Shown here piece after piece: positions 9,186 to 18,764 of a stretch of 42,967 bases of DNA. The notes below the pieces were generated by a model that saw only the letters and a list, made by a program, of their open reading frames with translations, ran no database searches and had not been told where the DNA came from. Position 1 is the first letter of the stretch. Each line of letters opens with the position of its first letter. Source of the DNA: Pseudomonadota bacterium (GTDB lineage Bacteria > Pseudomonadota > Gammaproteobacteria > Burkholderiales > UBA11063); contig JAUPUP010000216.1 in the NCBI GenBank assembly GCA_030917485.1, forward strand, positions 1 through 42,967. Reading direction: 5' to 3'. A program made the position numbers and the translations under genes.

Positions 9186-9883
9186 ACAGTGCGCATTAAA
9201 CAGCAGGCATCCACGGTGGCTGCACCATTTGATTTTAATAGTTGAGCTATGCAATTAATGGTTGCGCCTGTGGTGACTACATCATCAACCAACAGTATTT
9301 TTAGCCCTGATATATCCCTGCTATTACATGTTAATTTAAAAGCATCAGTTAAATTGTGGTTGCGGTCTGCTAGCTTGGTTTGTGCTTGTGCGTCTGTGTT
9401 TTTACAGCGAATCAATATCTTATTATTTATGGGCAGTTTTTTGATCATTCCTCTGGTGTAATCTAAGATTTTATCGGATTGGTTAAATCCACGCTGTTTT
9501 AATTTATCCTTGTGGAGCGGGGTGGGAATAATTAAATCATAGTCGGTAATATGTGCCAATGTGGCTAAATTTTGATAAAGCAGTAATCCAAGTAATGAGC
9601 TGTGCACTACGTTTCCCTTATACTTAAAATCATGTAGTATTTTATTTAATGGCGTGGCGTATTTAAAAGTGCAAAATAAATTGTCATAATAAATATGGCT
9701 ATTTTCACAGTTCAGACATATCTTACTGTTGTTTATGATAGGTATTTTACATAAGCTGCATTTAGATTCTGGTAATAGTTCCAATTCTTCAAAGCAAGTA
9801 GAACAAATTAAGTTGCCACTAGGTAGCCCGCACAGTTTACAATAATGCCAGAATGTTGGAAAAATTTTGGTTAAAAGCCCCAT
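9182..9883 (-). CDS. comF: ComF family phosphoribosyltransferase-like protein
   Basis: A 233-residue member of the ComF/GntX family, cytoplasmic proteins linked to DNA uptake and competence. The N-terminus has a zinc-binding region with Cys15, Cys18, Cys27 and Cys30 and a further set at about 42-59 (CSLCKIPI...CLNC). The C-terminal domain has the PRPP-binding loop ILLVDDVVTTGAT and the family motif KQRGFNQS. It is convergent with the DUF1640-like gene and divergent from the BioC-like gene. A ComF gene back to back with a BioC-like gene is an arrangement I associate with betaproteobacteria. Confidence 0.92.
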   Translation of the reverse strand: MGLLTKIFPTFWHYCKLCGLPSGNLICSTCFEELELLPESKCSLCKIPIINNSKICLNCENSHIYYDNLFCTFKYATPLNKILHDFKYKGNVVHSSLLGLLLYQNLATLAHITDYDLIIPTPLHKDKLKQRGFNQSDKILDYTRGMIKKLPINNKILIRCKNTDAQAQTKLADRNHNLTDAFKLTCNSRDISGLKILLVDDVVTTGATINCIAQLLKSNGAATVDACCLMRTV

Positions 9884-9923
9884 GTTTTTGTGTCCAGTAG
9901 TTAAATTATGTTTAATTTTATAT

Positions 9924-9949
9924 CTTAATGCTAAACCTTAATGCTAAAC
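9924..9949 (+). repeat. 13-bp tandem duplication at the start of the BioC-like gene
   Basis: The 13-mer CTTAATGCTAAAC occurs twice head to tail at 9924-9936 and 9937-9949. Each copy contains an ATG, at 9928 and 9941, in different frames. Only the first is in frame with the methyltransferase, so the duplication creates or preserves the start codon. Confidence 0.8.
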
Positions 9950-10950
9950 TTATCCAAAAGCACTACAATAAAAGTAGTGTTGTAGGCAGACTGAAACAGC
10001 TTGATTTTATTTATCGGGAAATTGCTAACCGCACAGCTGATAGACTAGATTATATCAAATCACCTCCGCCATCTGTTATATTAGATATTGGCAGCGGCTG
10101 TGGAATAGATGCTGAGCTTTTAAGCAACAGGTTTCCTGAATCTTTATTAATACAACTTGATTTTGCCGTGAATATTTTGAAAGATAATCAGCGCAAAAAT
10201 CGTCCTAAAGCTAGCTGGCTAAAAAAAATATTTGGCGTGCCAATATTTGGCTTGCCAGGTCATCATAATAAATGCAATCAATATCTTTGTGCCAATGCGC
10301 TGAACTTGCCACTTCAAAGTCAATCAGTAGATATTGTCTGGTCAAATCTATGTCTGCCATATATTGATGTTAATAGTCTTGTGGATTATTTTAAAGAGAT
10401 CTACCGAGTTTTACGGGTCGGGGGGTATTTTCTAGTTACTGGCTTAGGGGTAGATTCTTTACAACAATTGCGGGATATTGGGTTGCAAACCTTCAATTTT
10501 CCAGATATGCATATTATTGGCGATCATTTAGTTAAACTAGGTTTTACTCATTCGGTAACTGATGTAGAGTATATTAACTTAGAGTATGATAGTCTTGAGC
10601 AATTATTAGACGATATTCGTATTGTTGGTTGTGGTGAGGCAATACTGTCTCAGTCATTCATGCAGAAAGAGATTAAGTCGAATGCAAGTATGACAGCGCC
10701 TGCTACCTCAAATGTAATCGCGTCTAGGGCATCTTTGCCTGCGGCATATTTGCCCACTGCATTTTTGCCTAAGACGTATTTAAGTAAAAAAAATTACCAG
10801 CAATTGAAGTCTAAATTTAATGAATTAATGAATTCCACAAATAAATTTATATTAACTCTGGAGGTATACTACGCTCATGCTTGGAAAGAGCGGGTTCACT
10901 CAACTTTACCAGAAGATAAAAAAATAGTACAGTTTTATCCAAAAAAATAA
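9928..10950 (+). CDS. BioC-like SAM-dependent methyltransferase
   Basis: Probably a malonyl-ACP O-methyltransferase, the step that starts pimeloyl synthesis for biotin. The class I methyltransferase fold is clear: SAM motif I VILDIGSGCGID (about 50-61), the acidic DFAV loop, VDIVWSNLCLPYID as motif IV, and RVLRVGGYFLVTGLG. The C-terminal LEVYYAHAWKERV resembles betaproteobacterial BioC. At 340 residues it is longer than the usual 250-300, partly through a region at about 242-285 with four 5-residue repeats. No ribosome site is visible before the ATG at 9928, which lies in a tandem duplication. No other bio gene is nearby, so the exact substrate is inference. Confidence 0.75.
   Translation: MLNLNAKLIQKHYNKSSVVGRLKQLDFIYREIANRTADRLDYIKSPPPSVILDIGSGCGIDAELLSNRFPESLLIQLDFAVNILKDNQRKNRPKASWLKKIFGVPIFGLPGHHNKCNQYLCANALNLPLQSQSVDIVWSNLCLPYIDVNSLVDYFKEIYRVLRVGGYFLVTGLGVDSLQQLRDIGLQTFNFPDMHIIGDHLVKLGFTHSVTDVEYINLEYDSLEQLLDDIRIVGCGEAILSQSFMQKEIKSNASMTAPATSNVIASRASLPAAYLPTAFLPKTYLSKKNYQQLKSKFNELMNSTNKFILTLEVYYAHAWKERVHSTLPEDKKIVQFYPKK
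10726..10785 (+). repeat. Four 15-bp repeats inside the BioC-like gene
   Basis: Four diverged in-frame 15-bp units at 10726-10740, 10741-10755, 10756-10770 and 10771-10785 encode RASLP, AAYLP, TAFLP and KTYLS. They form a proline-punctuated insertion between the methyltransferase core and the C-terminal helix. They probably arose by repeat expansion. Confidence 0.6.
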
Positions 10951-10974
10951 ATAATGAAGCGCTATTATTTATTG

Positions 10975-10980
10975 TATAAT
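10975..10980 (+). promoter_or_regulatory. -10 box upstream of tRNA-Lys
   Basis: A perfect TATAAT lies 16 bases before the tRNA. Transcription would start at about 10987, giving a short 5' leader. The -35 region is AT-rich with no clear match to TTGACA. Confidence 0.45.
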
Positions 10981-10995
10981 TGTGCTCTCGTTTAT

Positions 10996-11071
10996 GGGGT
11001 GTTAGCTCAGTTGGTAGAGCAGCTGACTCTTAATCAGTTTGTCGCCGGTTCGATCCCGGCACGCCCTACCA
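10996..11071 (+). tRNA. tRNA-Lys (anticodon CTT)
   Basis: A 76-base cloverleaf with encoded CCA. The anticodon stem GCTGA/TCAGT closes the loop CTCTTAA, giving anticodon CTT, which reads AAG. The D arm (GCTCAGTTGGTAGAGC) and T arm (GCCGG-TTCGATC-CCGGC) are standard. The acceptor stem GGGGTGT/ACGCCCT ends in a G1-U72 wobble, which is slightly unusual. The next gene starts 33 bases downstream with no strong terminator between. Confidence 0.96.
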
Positions 11072-11103
11072 CCCTACTATAATAATTAGAGAGGTTATTA
11101 TAA

Positions 11104-13281
11104 ATGCGTAATAAGTTGTTTATTTTATGGATTTGTTGCTTATCTTTATTATTAGTTTCCTGTAGTGGAGGTGGTACTTCTGCGTCGAATGGAAGTTCAG
11201 TTTATTCATTAGGCCAATTACCAAATGGCTCTACAGTGTGGATATCTCAAAGTACATTTACTGCTGAATCTGGCGGTTATACCACTGGTACGATAGGTAT
11301 TATTGGTGGCACTCCTAATAATAGCTACATTATAAGTTTTGGTTCTAATCCCAGCGGTCCTAGCATAAGCAGTAATCCAAATCCATGTGTATTAGTTTCT
11401 GGCAGCGGTAATACTTGCCAAGTTACATTTAATTCAAGTAATGCGGGTGCTGGTACTTATATAGTAACTGCCTACTATACAGCGATTGTAAATTCTAATC
11501 AGCAGGCTATGCATATGCATGCTTCTAACTCTAATCTGGTCCTTTCCGAAAGCAGCGGTGGTGGCACAGCTTTAGCTAATACCATAACCTTTATAGTTAG
11601 TGGTGTTGCTCCAGTAATAGAATCTGGGGTGCTGGTAATAGCAGCTCCTGCAGAAAGTACTATTTTAGCGGGAGAATCAACATTTACTACAGTTATGTTA
11701 TCCGGAAGTCAAAATATAACCACTCCAATTACTGTGACTATAGCTAGCAGTGATAGTTCTATAATTACGGTAGATCCATCAAGTTGTGATTTAACTACTG
11801 AAAGTAATAATTGTACTATAGCAATCATGGGGGTTGCTGCTGGTAGTGCATCTATAAATGCGTCCTCTGCTGGTTATGCAACCGTTTCAGAAGGGGTGAT
11901 GGTTGAATCTGTTCCTCCAGCTAACTACTATTTTACTTGGATGAATGGCACCGAATCAACCTGGCAGCTTGGTGTCTATGGTAGTTTAGGTGTAGGTTCT
12001 CCGACTAACACACCTGGTAGTAGGGTAGGTGCTGCTAATTGGACTGATGAAAGCGGTAATTTATGGTTGTTTGGTGGGCTTTATAATAGTGCTCCGGTGA
12101 TTTATTTTAATGATTTATGGAAATATAATATTAGTACTAATCAGTGGGTATGGGTAGGTGGTGAGAGTACACAAACTATCCAAACAGCCTCTGCCAGGGG
12201 TAATAATGGAGTTTATGGCACTTTAGGTGTAGCATCTGTAAGTAATATACCTGGATCTCGCCAACAAGCGGTTAGTTGGGTAGATGAAAGCGGTAATTTA
12301 TGGTTGTTTGGCGGCTTTGGATTTGGGGCGGCATCAAGCGTAATTACTTCTCCGGGTAATCTAAATGATTTATGGATGTATAATATATCTACCAATCTTT
12401 GGACATGGGTGGATGGGGAAAGTGTAATTAACCAAAGCGGTATATACGGTACTAAAGGTGTTGAATCATCAACTAATATGCCTGGCGCAAGAAATTCAGC
12501 AAGTGGATGGATAGATGAGAATGGTAATTTGTGGTTATTTGGTGGGCAAGGCCGTACCAGCACTGCTACTGCTAGTGGTTCATTAAATGATTTGTGGAAA
12601 TATAACATCAGAACCAGAATGTGGACATGGGTGAATGGTTCTAATCTGGGGAATGAGTCAGGTATTTACGGAACTTTAGGCGTACCTGAGTCTACTAATG
12701 TGCCGGGTGCTAGGTATGGTGCTATGGCTTGGGTAGACGAAAGTGGTCATTTATGGTTATTTGCTGGGCGTGGATATTCAGAAAGTTCTGGTCAAGGCTA
12801 CCTTAATGACTTATGGAAATATGATATTAATGCCAATGCTTGGACATGGATAAATGGTTATACTGGAATCAATAATGCCGGTATTTACGGTACACAAGGA
12901 GTAGAATCATCAACTAATTTGCCCGGTTCTAGGCAATACTCCGGATATGCAGTGAATACTGCTGGTAATTTTGTATTGTTTGGTGGTAATGGTTATGCTG
13001 AAAGCGGAGCAGCAGTAGGAGTTACTGCTGGAACTATGAATGATTTATGGATATATTCTGTCACAAATAATCAGTGGACGTGGGAGAGCGGGTCTACATC
13101 CACCAATCAATACGGAATATACGGCACTAAAGGAATTCCCAATTCTACAAATATACCTGGTTCAAGAGTAGCTTTGTCGTCCTGGTTTAGTGGTGGCAGC
13201 TTGTGGTTGTTTGGCGGGGGTGGATATGCTGAAAGCGGGGAACGCGGCAACCTAAATGATCTATGGAGGTATGCCCCCTAG
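11104..13281 (+). CDS. Outer-surface Kelch-repeat lipoprotein
   Basis: A 725-residue predicted lipoprotein with signal peptide and lipobox LVSC, so the mature protein would begin at Cys20. Residues about 25-265 hold low-complexity Ser/Gly-rich segments and an Ig-like module with ITVTIASSDSSIITVDPSSC. From about 275 come six Kelch-type repeats, each with PGSR/PGAR, DESGNLWLFGG, LNDLWKYNI and WTWVNG motifs, joined by GIYGTxGVxSxTN linkers. The last repeat stops at NDLWRY without its WTW strand. An unpaired FTWMNG strand just before repeat 1 can complete it, as in ring-closed propellers. The ligand or enzymatic activity is unknown. The stop overlaps that of trmJ. Confidence 0.85.
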   Translation: MRNKLFILWICCLSLLLVSCSGGGTSASNGSSVYSLGQLPNGSTVWISQSTFTAESGGYTTGTIGIIGGTPNNSYIISFGSNPSGPSISSNPNPCVLVSGSGNTCQVTFNSSNAGAGTYIVTAYYTAIVNSNQQAMHMHASNSNLVLSESSGGGTALANTITFIVSGVAPVIESGVLVIAAPAESTILAGESTFTTVMLSGSQNITTPITVTIASSDSSIITVDPSSCDLTTESNNCTIAIMGVAAGSASINASSAGYATVSEGVMVESVPPANYYFTWMNGTESTWQLGVYGSLGVGSPTNTPGSRVGAANWTDESGNLWLFGGLYNSAPVIYFNDLWKYNISTNQWVWVGGESTQTIQTASARGNNGVYGTLGVASVSNIPGSRQQAVSWVDESGNLWLFGGFGFGAASSVITSPGNLNDLWMYNISTNLWTWVDGESVINQSGIYGTKGVESSTNMPGARNSASGWIDENGNLWLFGGQGRTSTATASGSLNDLWKYNIRTRMWTWVNGSNLGNESGIYGTLGVPESTNVPGARYGAMAWVDESGHLWLFAGRGYSESSGQGYLNDLWKYDINANAWTWINGYTGINNAGIYGTQGVESSTNLPGSRQYSGYAVNTAGNFVLFGGNGYAESGAAVGVTAGTMNDLWIYSVTNNQWTWESGSTSTNQYGIYGTKGIPNSTNIPGSRVALSSWFSGGSLWLFGGGGYAESGERGNLNDLWRYAP

Positions 13282-14021
13282 AGTAGTTTGGGCAGCAGAC
13301 CACGAATTAAGTCAACTTCTTCCCGGGTTAAGTTGGCTTTTTTAATAATATTTTGTAGCCTACGCTGTACCATATCCCGATTTTTATTGTTATTATTATA
13401 ATATCCGGCATTGTATAAGCTTTTGTCTACATGGGATAAGATACCTTGGTTATCAGCAAAAGTAGATTTGTGTATTGTTTCTGTTTTTAAGTGCTCAATA
13501 GAACCACTAAATTGGCGGCATATTTCATAAGCTATAACCTGCACGGCTTGAGCTAAATTTAATGAAGAATACTCTGGATTTGCTGGAATTGTCACCATGC
13601 GGTTGCACTTTTCTAGTTGTTCTATAGTAAGACCGCTTCTTTCGCTGCCAAAAACAATAGCAATTTTTTCAGCATTGCTTATACTTGATAAAATTTCTGG
13701 TGCACATTCAAACGGAGTTGATAAAAAATTATTAAACTCACGTTTTCTGGCGGTTAGAGCATACTGTAAAGTTGTATGCTCTAATACCTCATCTAAGGAG
13801 TCGGTAATTAAGGCGTTTTCAACTACATCGCGCGCATTACTCGCTAAAGCATATGAGTGGTCATCAGGCATTATCTGCGGAGCTACCAAAGCTAGTTTGT
13901 ATAAGCCCATAGTTTTCATTGCTCGTGCCACTGCACCAATATTGCCATTATGAGAAGTATTGCATAGTACAACAGTAATATTATTTAATGCGCTGTTTTT
14001 ATAGTTATTTGAAGCCGTCAT
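13278..14021 (-). CDS. trmJ: tRNA Cm32/Um32 2'-O-methyltransferase TrmJ
   Basis: A SPOUT-family methyltransferase modifying the ribose at position 32 of tRNA anticodon loops. Family motifs are NTSHNGNIGAVARAMKTMG near the N-terminus, IVFGSERSGLT in the middle and IPANPEYSSLNLAQAVQVI forming the knotted SAM site. A C-terminal helical extension follows, as in TrmJ. The ATG at 14021 gives 247 residues. A TTG at 14033 would overlap the end of purA by 4 bases; neither has a clear ribosome site, so the start is uncertain. It lies downstream of purA on the same strand, 8 bases away, and is probably co-transcribed. Confidence 0.9.
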   Translation of the reverse strand: MTASNNYKNSALNNITVVLCNTSHNGNIGAVARAMKTMGLYKLALVAPQIMPDDHSYALASNARDVVENALITDSLDEVLEHTTLQYALTARKREFNNFLSTPFECAPEILSSISNAEKIAIVFGSERSGLTIEQLEKCNRMVTIPANPEYSSLNLAQAVQVIAYEICRQFSGSIEHLKTETIHKSTFADNQGILSHVDKSLYNAGYYNNNNKNRDMVQRRLQNIIKKANLTREEVDLIRGLLPKLL

Positions 14022-14029
14022 TATTTGAT

Positions 14030-15546
<1,517 letters not shown>

Positions 15547-15691
15547 GTTACTACTCAGCCTATATGACTGATAACTGTGTCATACAGTTAAAGACGCAAT
15601 CCTCATGTACTTGTTGTACATTCCGGTTGCTTTGTTTAACTTATTCCTTGTTCTTTCGTGCATATGCTGGCAGTAACCTCTGAGTAGTAAC
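15547..15691 (+). mobile_element. MITE-like element, copy 1 (145 bp)
   Basis: It begins GTTACTACTCAG and ends with the exact inverted complement CTGAGTAGTAAC, a perfect 12-bp terminal inverted repeat. It is flanked by a perfect 8-bp direct repeat, ATATTGTT, at 15539-15546 and 15692-15699, as expected for a target-site duplication. Inside are two hairpins, TAACTGT/ACAGTTA and a longer one at 15596-15630 with ATGTAC/GTACAT around TTGTT. It encodes no protein, so any transposase must act in trans. A second copy lies on the other side of msbA in the same orientation. Confidence 0.88.
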
Positions 15692-15818
15692 ATATTGTTT
15701 TCAAAAACCAAGCAGAGAATGGTGTGTTTTGTGTAAATAATCGGGTGATTATATTATATATGCTTATATATTTATTGTAATATTTTTTGACAATTAATTA
15801 AAATTTAGGAAACAATCA

Positions 15819-17606
15819 ATGGCATCTGAGAATAAGAAACAAAAAATTAATTTTCAGGCTTCATACAAATTATATAAACGTATGTGGTCTTACATGTCGG
15901 AATATTGGCGGAGATTTATTATTTCAATATTGGCAATGGTGGTTGCAGCAGCAACAGAGCCAGCTTTTGCCAGGATTATGAAGCCTTTGATTGACAACGG
16001 TTTTATTGATCAAAATCAAACTGCAATCATCTTAACCCCGTTGGCGGTGATGGGAATATTTTTAATTCGAGCTATTGCATCATATTTGAATGATTATTTA
16101 ACTAATTGGCTTTCTGGTTCGATTGTTGAAAAAATGCGCCGCATTATGTTTAATCGACTGCTTAAATTACCAGTGCAGTATTATGATGATAATAATTCAG
16201 GCAGAATTATGTCCAGAATTATATTTGATGTTACTCAAATTACTGAGGCTGGGTTTAACGTGGTTACTGTAACATTTAAAGATGGTGTAACAGTTATAGC
16301 TCTTCTCGGTTTGTTATTTTATACAGATTGGCAGCTCACCTTATTTTGTTTTTTTACCTTGCCGTTTGTATTAATTTTGGTGAGGGTTTTAGCTCACAGA
16401 TTGCGTAAGCTAAGCTATCGCAACCAACAGCAATATGGTGAAATGACCCAGATTATAACTGAGGCAGTTTCTGGACAAAAGGTGGTCAAGTTATTTGGCG
16501 GAGGTGCGTATGAAGAAGAGCGGTTTAATCGCAGTATTAATTCAATAAAAGTAAATAATGTAAAACAAGCTGCAACTGCATCATTAAATTCTGGAGTAAG
16601 TCAATTTTTGGTTGCTTGTGCTTTAGGCATGATTTTATATTTTGCCGCATCAAAATCTAAGTCAAACCATTTTACCGCTGGTGATTTTGTGTCTTTTATT
16701 ACAGCAATGATTATGATTTTTGCTCCAATTAAACGGATTACTAGTGTAACTCAATCATTACAAAAAGGTTTAACCGCCGCCGAGTCAGTGTTTGAATTTT
16801 TAGATAATAATGAAGAGCCAAACCAAGGCTCCATACAATTGACTGAAATTAAAAACTCAATATGCTTTAAGAATGTTGTGTTTAAATATCACCACTCTGA
16901 GCATAATATCATAGATAATGTATCTTTTGATATAAGAGTTGGAGAGACGGTTGCCTTAGTGGGAAGTTCTGGAAGTGGAAAAACAACTCTTGCTAATTTA
17001 ATTCCGCGATTTTATAATGTCTTAGAGGGTAGTATATTAATTGATGGAGTAAATTTAGCTGATTTTGAGTTAAACTCTTTACGTGAACATATAGCCTTAG
17101 TTAGTCAAGACGTAGTGTTATTTAATGATACGGTATACAATAATATTGCGTATGGTCTAAAAATGGATAAAGATAACTTTTATGATAAAATAGCTGCAGC
17201 GGCTAAATTAGCCAATGCTCTTGAGTTTATTGAGCAATTACCTAATGGGTTTAATACTTACATTGGTGAAAACGGTACTCGGTTATCAGGTGGGCAAAAA
17301 CAGCGCTTGGCTATTGCGCGGGCAATTTTAAAGAATGCACCGCTACTCATTCTGGATGAAGCAACTTCTGCGCTAGATAATCAATCAGAGAAATTAGTTC
17401 AAGACGCATTAGATCGACTAATGCAGGAGCGCCGTACTACATTGGTTATTGCGCATCGCTTATCTACGGTATTGCATGCGGATAAGATAGTAGTTATGGA
17501 GCGGGGCAAAATTGTTGAAATAGGTTGTCATAATGATTTATTGGCAAAAAATGGGATATATGCAGGCTTGTATAATGTGCAGGCCAATTGGGTGGTGGAA
17601 CATTAA
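15819..17606 (+). CDS. msbA: Lipid A export ATP-binding/permease protein MsbA
   Basis: An ABC exporter half-transporter (595 residues) that flips lipid A-core across the inner membrane. The N-terminal domain has six membrane helices and begins with the family-typical YKRMWSYMSEYWRRF and EPAFARIMKPLIDNGF. The nucleotide-binding domain has Walker A GSSGSGKTT (about 382-390), signature LSGGQKQR (about 489-496) and Walker B LLILDEATSALD (about 509-520). A good ribosome site (AGGAA) precedes the ATG. It is alone between two MITE-like elements in direct orientation; the right-hand one is inserted immediately after the stop codon. No lpxK or kdsB neighbour is present. Confidence 0.93.
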   Translation: MASENKKQKINFQASYKLYKRMWSYMSEYWRRFIISILAMVVAAATEPAFARIMKPLIDNGFIDQNQTAIILTPLAVMGIFLIRAIASYLNDYLTNWLSGSIVEKMRRIMFNRLLKLPVQYYDDNNSGRIMSRIIFDVTQITEAGFNVVTVTFKDGVTVIALLGLLFYTDWQLTLFCFFTLPFVLILVRVLAHRLRKLSYRNQQQYGEMTQIITEAVSGQKVVKLFGGGAYEEERFNRSINSIKVNNVKQAATASLNSGVSQFLVACALGMILYFAASKSKSNHFTAGDFVSFITAMIMIFAPIKRITSVTQSLQKGLTAAESVFEFLDNNEEPNQGSIQLTEIKNSICFKNVVFKYHHSEHNIIDNVSFDIRVGETVALVGSSGSGKTTLANLIPRFYNVLEGSILIDGVNLADFELNSLREHIALVSQDVVLFNDTVYNNIAYGLKMDKDNFYDKIAAAAKLANALEFIEQLPNGFNTYIGENGTRLSGGQKQRLAIARAILKNAPLLILDEATSALDNQSEKLVQDALDRLMQERRTTLVIAHRLSTVLHADKIVVMERGKIVEIGCHNDLLAKNGIYAGLYNVQANWVVEH

Positions 17607-17614
17607 AATTTTTT

Positions 17615-17812
17615 GTTACTACTCAGCCTATATCACTGATAATTGTGTCATACAGTTAAAGTAGCTACTTTCGGCATAAGAAACATGAATAAAGTAACCG
17701 CAGAAACTTCGTTTTCGCAATCCTCATGTACTTGTTGTACACTCCGGTTGCTTTGTTTAACTTATTCCTTGTTCTTTCGTGCATATGCTGGCAGTAACCT
17801 CTGAGTAGTAAC
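17615..17812 (+). mobile_element. MITE-like element, copy 2 (198 bp)
   Basis: It has the same perfect 12-bp termini as copy 1, GTTACTACTCAG and CTGAGTAGTAAC, and is flanked by a different perfect 8-bp direct repeat, AATTTTTT (17607-17614 and 17813-17820). The two copies are nearly identical except for about 53 extra bases here (about 17662-17716), which include the 14-bp palindrome AAAGTAGCTACTTT. The long hairpin is at 17717-17751. The left duplication starts right after the msbA stop codon, so insertion removed or replaced the msbA-hemC spacer. Confidence 0.9.
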
Positions 17813-17839
17813 AATTTTTTTAGAGTGCAATATTAAAAA

Positions 17840-18763
17840 ATGCCACAATTAATACGTATAATATCCAGAAGCAGTCCACTTGCGTTATGGCAGACTAACT
17901 ATATAAAAGATCTGCTGAATAAACTATATTCTCATTTAAAAATTGAAATTATTGGCATAACTACTACTGGTGATAGTATTTTAGATAGATCTTTAGATAA
18001 AATTGGTGGGAAAGGGCTTTTTACTAAAGAGCTTGAAGTGGCGCTATTAAATGGGAGTGCTGATCTAGCAGTGCACTCGGCTAAGGACTTGCCAGCAGTA
18101 TTACCTACAGAGTTTATGCTAAGTGGTTTTTTAGTGCGTGAAGATGCCAGGGATGTTTTTGTAGCTAAATTGTATTCTAGTTTAGATGACTTACCCAATG
18201 GAGCTGTGATTGGAACATCTTCGTCTAGGCGTGCCATGTTGCTGCATAGGTATTATCCGCACTGCCAGATAAAGTTATTACGTGGTAATATTCATACTCG
18301 TTTAAAAAAGCTTAATGATGGGGAATACGATGGTATAGTGTTGGCGGCGGCTGGCTTAAACCGGTTGGGTTTAAGCCAGCTAATTAAGCAATATTTAAAT
18401 AAAGCTCAGTTTATTCCTTCGATTGGACAGGGGGCATTAGCGATAGAGTTATTGAAAAATAATACCGAATTATACAATTTAGTGGATATTTTAAAAGATG
18501 CAGATACAGATATTGCGATCAAGACGGAACGAGAAGTTGGACGCATTTTACAAGCTGGATGCAGCGTTCCAATAGCCGCACATGCGTGGTTTGAGCACGG
18601 ATTACTGCATTTAAAGAGTTGTATATATGACAAACATAAAGGAATAAGCTGTGAATTTTATGGCAGTTCTGTGCGTGAAGAATATTTAAATTTAGCTACT
18701 AATTGTGCAAATGAGCTCTTGGCGCAGGGTGCAAATATTATTTTAGAAAAGTATAAAGGTTGA
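17840..18763 (+). CDS. hemC: Hydroxymethylbilane synthase
   Basis: Polymerises four porphobilinogen molecules into hydroxymethylbilane in haem synthesis. It has 307 residues, the usual size. The N-terminus ISRSSPLALWQT, the TTTGD segment, AVHSAKDLPA with catalytic Asp83 and GTSSSRRAMLL are family hallmarks. Cys241 in LQAGCSVPIAAHA binds the dipyrromethane cofactor. The ATG at 17840 has no clear ribosome site; the MITE-like copy ends only 27 bases upstream, so it may affect expression. It starts the cluster hemC-hemD-hemX-hemY. Confidence 0.96.
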   Translation: MPQLIRIISRSSPLALWQTNYIKDLLNKLYSHLKIEIIGITTTGDSILDRSLDKIGGKGLFTKELEVALLNGSADLAVHSAKDLPAVLPTEFMLSGFLVREDARDVFVAKLYSSLDDLPNGAVIGTSSSRRAMLLHRYYPHCQIKLLRGNIHTRLKKLNDGEYDGIVLAAAGLNRLGLSQLIKQYLNKAQFIPSIGQGALAIELLKNNTELYNLVDILKDADTDIAIKTEREVGRILQAGCSVPIAAHAWFEHGLLHLKSCIYDKHKGISCEFYGSSVREEYLNLATNCANELLAQGANIILEKYKG

Positions 18764-18764
18764 A

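Noticed and set aside
12213-12608. 131-codon open frame on the minus strand inside the Kelch gene
   Set aside because: It is the reverse shadow of the repeat-rich coding region, with low-complexity composition and no ribosome site.
15547-17812. Complete composite transposon carrying msbA
   Set aside because: No transposase is present, and each element has its own different target duplication, so they inserted separately.
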